DNA of 64,000 bases from Glacieibacterium frigidum (lineage in GTDB: Bacteria > Pseudomonadota > Alphaproteobacteria > Sphingomonadales > Sphingomonadaceae): the NCBI RefSeq assembly GCF_007097155.1, contig NZ_VJWA01000001.1:1707501-1771500 (forward strand), in the 5' to 3' direction. Every line of letters begins with the position of its first letter. Position 1 is the stretch's first letter. The notes beneath the pieces were generated by a model, which searched no databases, was not told where the DNA came from, and saw only the letters and a program-made list of their open reading frames with translations. The translations under genes and the position numbers were made by a program. Positions 62,529 through 64,000 of the stretch are shown here, in pieces.

Positions 62529-63545
62529 ATGCCGGTCGATGCCTTTGCGCGAGAACTGCTCGACTGGTACGACGCTTACGCCCGCACCCTGCCGTGGCGC
62601 GGCCCGCCGGGCACCCCGCCGCCCGATCCATACCGCGTCTGGCTGTCGGAGGTCATGCTCCAGCAGACGACCGTCGCTGCAGTCGCCCCGCACTTCGAGC
62701 GATTCGTCACGCGCTGGCCGACCGTCGCGGATCTGGCCGCCGCGCCCGACGCCGACGTCATGCAGGCCTGGGCGGGGCTCGGCTACTACGCCCGGGCGCG
62801 CAACCTGCTGGCCTGCGCGCGGGTCGTCGCGGCATCGGGCTGGCCGCGCGACGAGGCGGGTCTGCGCGAACTGCCCGGCGTCGGCGCGTATACGGCCGCG
62901 GCAATCGCCAGCATCGCCTTCGGCCAGGTCGCAGTCGTCGTCGATGGCAATGTCGAGCGCGTCATGGCGCGGCTGTTCGCCGTCGAGACACCCATCCCCG
63001 CCGCCCGCCCACTGTTGCGCGCGCACGCCGCGACGCTGGCCCCCGCGCACCGCCCGGGCGACTATGCGCAGGCGCTGATGGATCTCGGCGCGACCGTCTG
63101 CACGCCCCGCAACCCGCGCTGCGATGCGTGCCCGGTCAGCCTGTGGTGTGCCGCCCGCACGACGGGCGACCCCGCGCGCTACCCCATCCGCGCGGCTAAA
63201 ATCCCGCGTCCGATCCGGCATGGGACCGCGTTCCGCCTCGAGGTCGACGGTCACATCCTGCTGGTTCGCCGCCCGCCGCGCGGGCTGCTCGGCGGCATGC
63301 GCGCACTGCCGTCGACCGAGTGGAGCACCGAACCCTCCGACTGGCACGCCGCAGCGCCCGTTGCCGTCGACTGGCGCCCCGTGCCCGGCGAGGTCCGGCA
63401 CGTCTTCACGCATTTCGAGTTGCGGCTGCGGGTGATGACGGCGACGCTGCCGGCCCGCCCCGCCGTCCCCGGCGAATGGTGGCCGGTCGAAACACTTGGC
63501 GCGGCAGGTCTGCCGACGCTCTTCGCCAAGGCGCTGCGAGGGTAG
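62529..63545 (+). CDS. mutY: A/G-specific adenine glycosylase
   Basis: 338 residues from ATG at 62529. Catalytic Glu41 in SEVMLQQTTVAAV, helix-hairpin-helix LPGVGAYTAAAIASIAFG, catalytic Asp in VVVDGNVERV, iron-sulfur cluster Cys in C-x6-C-x2-C-x5-C (CTPRNPRCDACPVSLWC), and a C-terminal nudix-like domain that recognises 8-oxoguanine (HVFTHFELRLRV). It removes adenine paired with 8-oxoguanine. The gene order mutY / dciA / dsbA-like / smc is one I recall from sphingomonads. Confidence 0.95.
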   Translation: MPVDAFARELLDWYDAYARTLPWRGPPGTPPPDPYRVWLSEVMLQQTTVAAVAPHFERFVTRWPTVADLAAAPDADVMQAWAGLGYYARARNLLACARVVAASGWPRDEAGLRELPGVGAYTAAAIASIAFGQVAVVVDGNVERVMARLFAVETPIPAARPLLRAHAATLAPAHRPGDYAQALMDLGATVCTPRNPRCDACPVSLWCAARTTGDPARYPIRAAKIPRPIRHGTAFRLEVDGHILLVRRPPRGLLGGMRALPSTEWSTEPSDWHAAAPVAVDWRPVPGEVRHVFTHFELRLRVMTATLPARPAVPGEWWPVETLGAAGLPTLFAKALRG

Positions 63546-63604
63546 CGAACCCGGCCGGGCAGCACGGGCGTTACGGCTGCCTGTTAAGCCTCGGAGACGC
63601 CACT

Positions 63605-64000
63605 ATGCTCGCACCGTTCCTCATGGGCCTCGTCGGCGGGCAGCGCGGCATTGCCCCGCTCGCGGCGGTTTCGGTCGCGGCGGCGCGCGGCGAGCTTGCC
63701 CGCGACAACGGTGCGCCGCGACTCATCGCGTCGCCGCTCGTCGCGGCGGGCACGCTCGCGCTCGCGGTCGCCGAAATGGCGGGCGACAAGCAGAAGACCG
63801 CGCCCGACCGGATCGTGCCGATCGGACTTGCGGTACGCTTCGTGACCAACGCCGTCGCGGGCGCGGCGCTGTCGACGCATCGGCAGCGCTGGCTGGGTGC
63901 CCTAGTCGGCGGCGCCACGGCGGTCGTTGCATCGTATCCGGGGTGGCGCGCGCGGACCGCGGCGATGCCGCGCTGGGGCCAGACGCCTACCGGCTTCGTC
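63605..64000 (+). CDS. DUF4126-like membrane protein, 3'-truncated by window end
   Basis: 132 codons are present and the frame is open to the edge. It reads MLAPFLMGLVGGQRGIAPLA, then a hydrophobic Ala-rich series with SPLVAAGTLALAVAEMAGDK and LAVRFVTNAVAGAAL. The G-x-R-x-x-x-P start and E-x-x-x-D-K loop resemble the DUF4126 family of polytopic membrane proteins. Function unknown. Confidence 0.6.
   Translation, partial: MLAPFLMGLVGGQRGIAPLAAVSVAAARGELARDNGAPRLIASPLVAAGTLALAVAEMAGDKQKTAPDRIVPIGLAVRFVTNAVAGAALSTHRQRWLGALVGGATAVVASYPGWRARTAAMPRWGQTPTGFV

Overview
The window is chromosomal DNA of a high-GC alphaproteobacterium, most likely a sphingomonad (Sphingomonas or a close relative). The evidence is: an ATP synthase Fo operon with two b-type subunits and no F1 genes next to it, GAAC-N7-GAAC LexA boxes, an EcfG-like stress promoter, many TonB-receptor, S9-peptidase, S1/P1-nuclease and DUF genes typical of sphingomonads, and a gene set rich in GTG and TTG starts. 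No rRNA operon, CRISPR array, prophage or transposase was seen.

Layout. 1-7.1 kb: the start of a POT-type transporter, an amidohydrolase/mannose-6-phosphate isomerase operon, an extensin-like protein, and uvrA behind a LexA box. 7.2-9.3 kb: an AT-richer island with a cytosine-5 DNA methyltransferase and a divergent HNH nuclease, probably a restriction-modification pair. 9.3-17.8 kb: SRAP protein, S1/P1 nuclease, YpfJ-like metallopeptidase, S9 peptidase, a fused pabB-pabC gene and an aspartate aminotransferase. 17.9-24.8 kb: an RND efflux operon with a clear promoter and operator, followed on the same strand by DUF445 and lipase genes. 24.8-31.5 kb: GlsB-type stress protein, SIMPL protein, an SDR gene led by two micro-ORFs, MOSC protein, a YbhN-type flippase, a CAT tRNA, a candidate C-rich-loop sRNA, LysR, trxB and an Lrp regulator. 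31.5-39.6 kb: TonB receptor, porin-like barrel, tRNA-Val, serine hydrolase, and pgi. 39.7-48.6 kb: lepB-rnc-era, a PEP-CTERM gene broken by one stop codon, recO, fadL, alternative oxidase, and parC with a coupled 26-residue microprotein. 48.6-53.6 kb: palindromic repeats, DUF1285-nudix-cca, small enzymes. 53.6-64 kb: ATP synthase Fo operon, a second PEP-CTERM gene, smc, two DsbA-like proteins, dciA, mutY and a DUF4126 fragment.

The strongest regulatory observations are these. Both PEP-CTERM genes have -24/-12 (sigma-54) promoters, one of them an exact consensus. uvrA has a LexA box and the GlsB gene an EcfG-like promoter. The 28.7-28.9 kb gap carries a multi-hairpin RNA with cytosine-rich loops and a U-tract terminator. 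A third theme is that palindromic repeats of several families have become coding sequence: inside the pabBC linker, as the C-terminal tail of TrxB (where the repeat also lies just upstream of the LysR start), and inside the SRAP protein.

All identifications come from reading protein and DNA motifs. No database search was run, so family names rest on remembered signatures and start codons on ribosome-site and family-alignment judgement.
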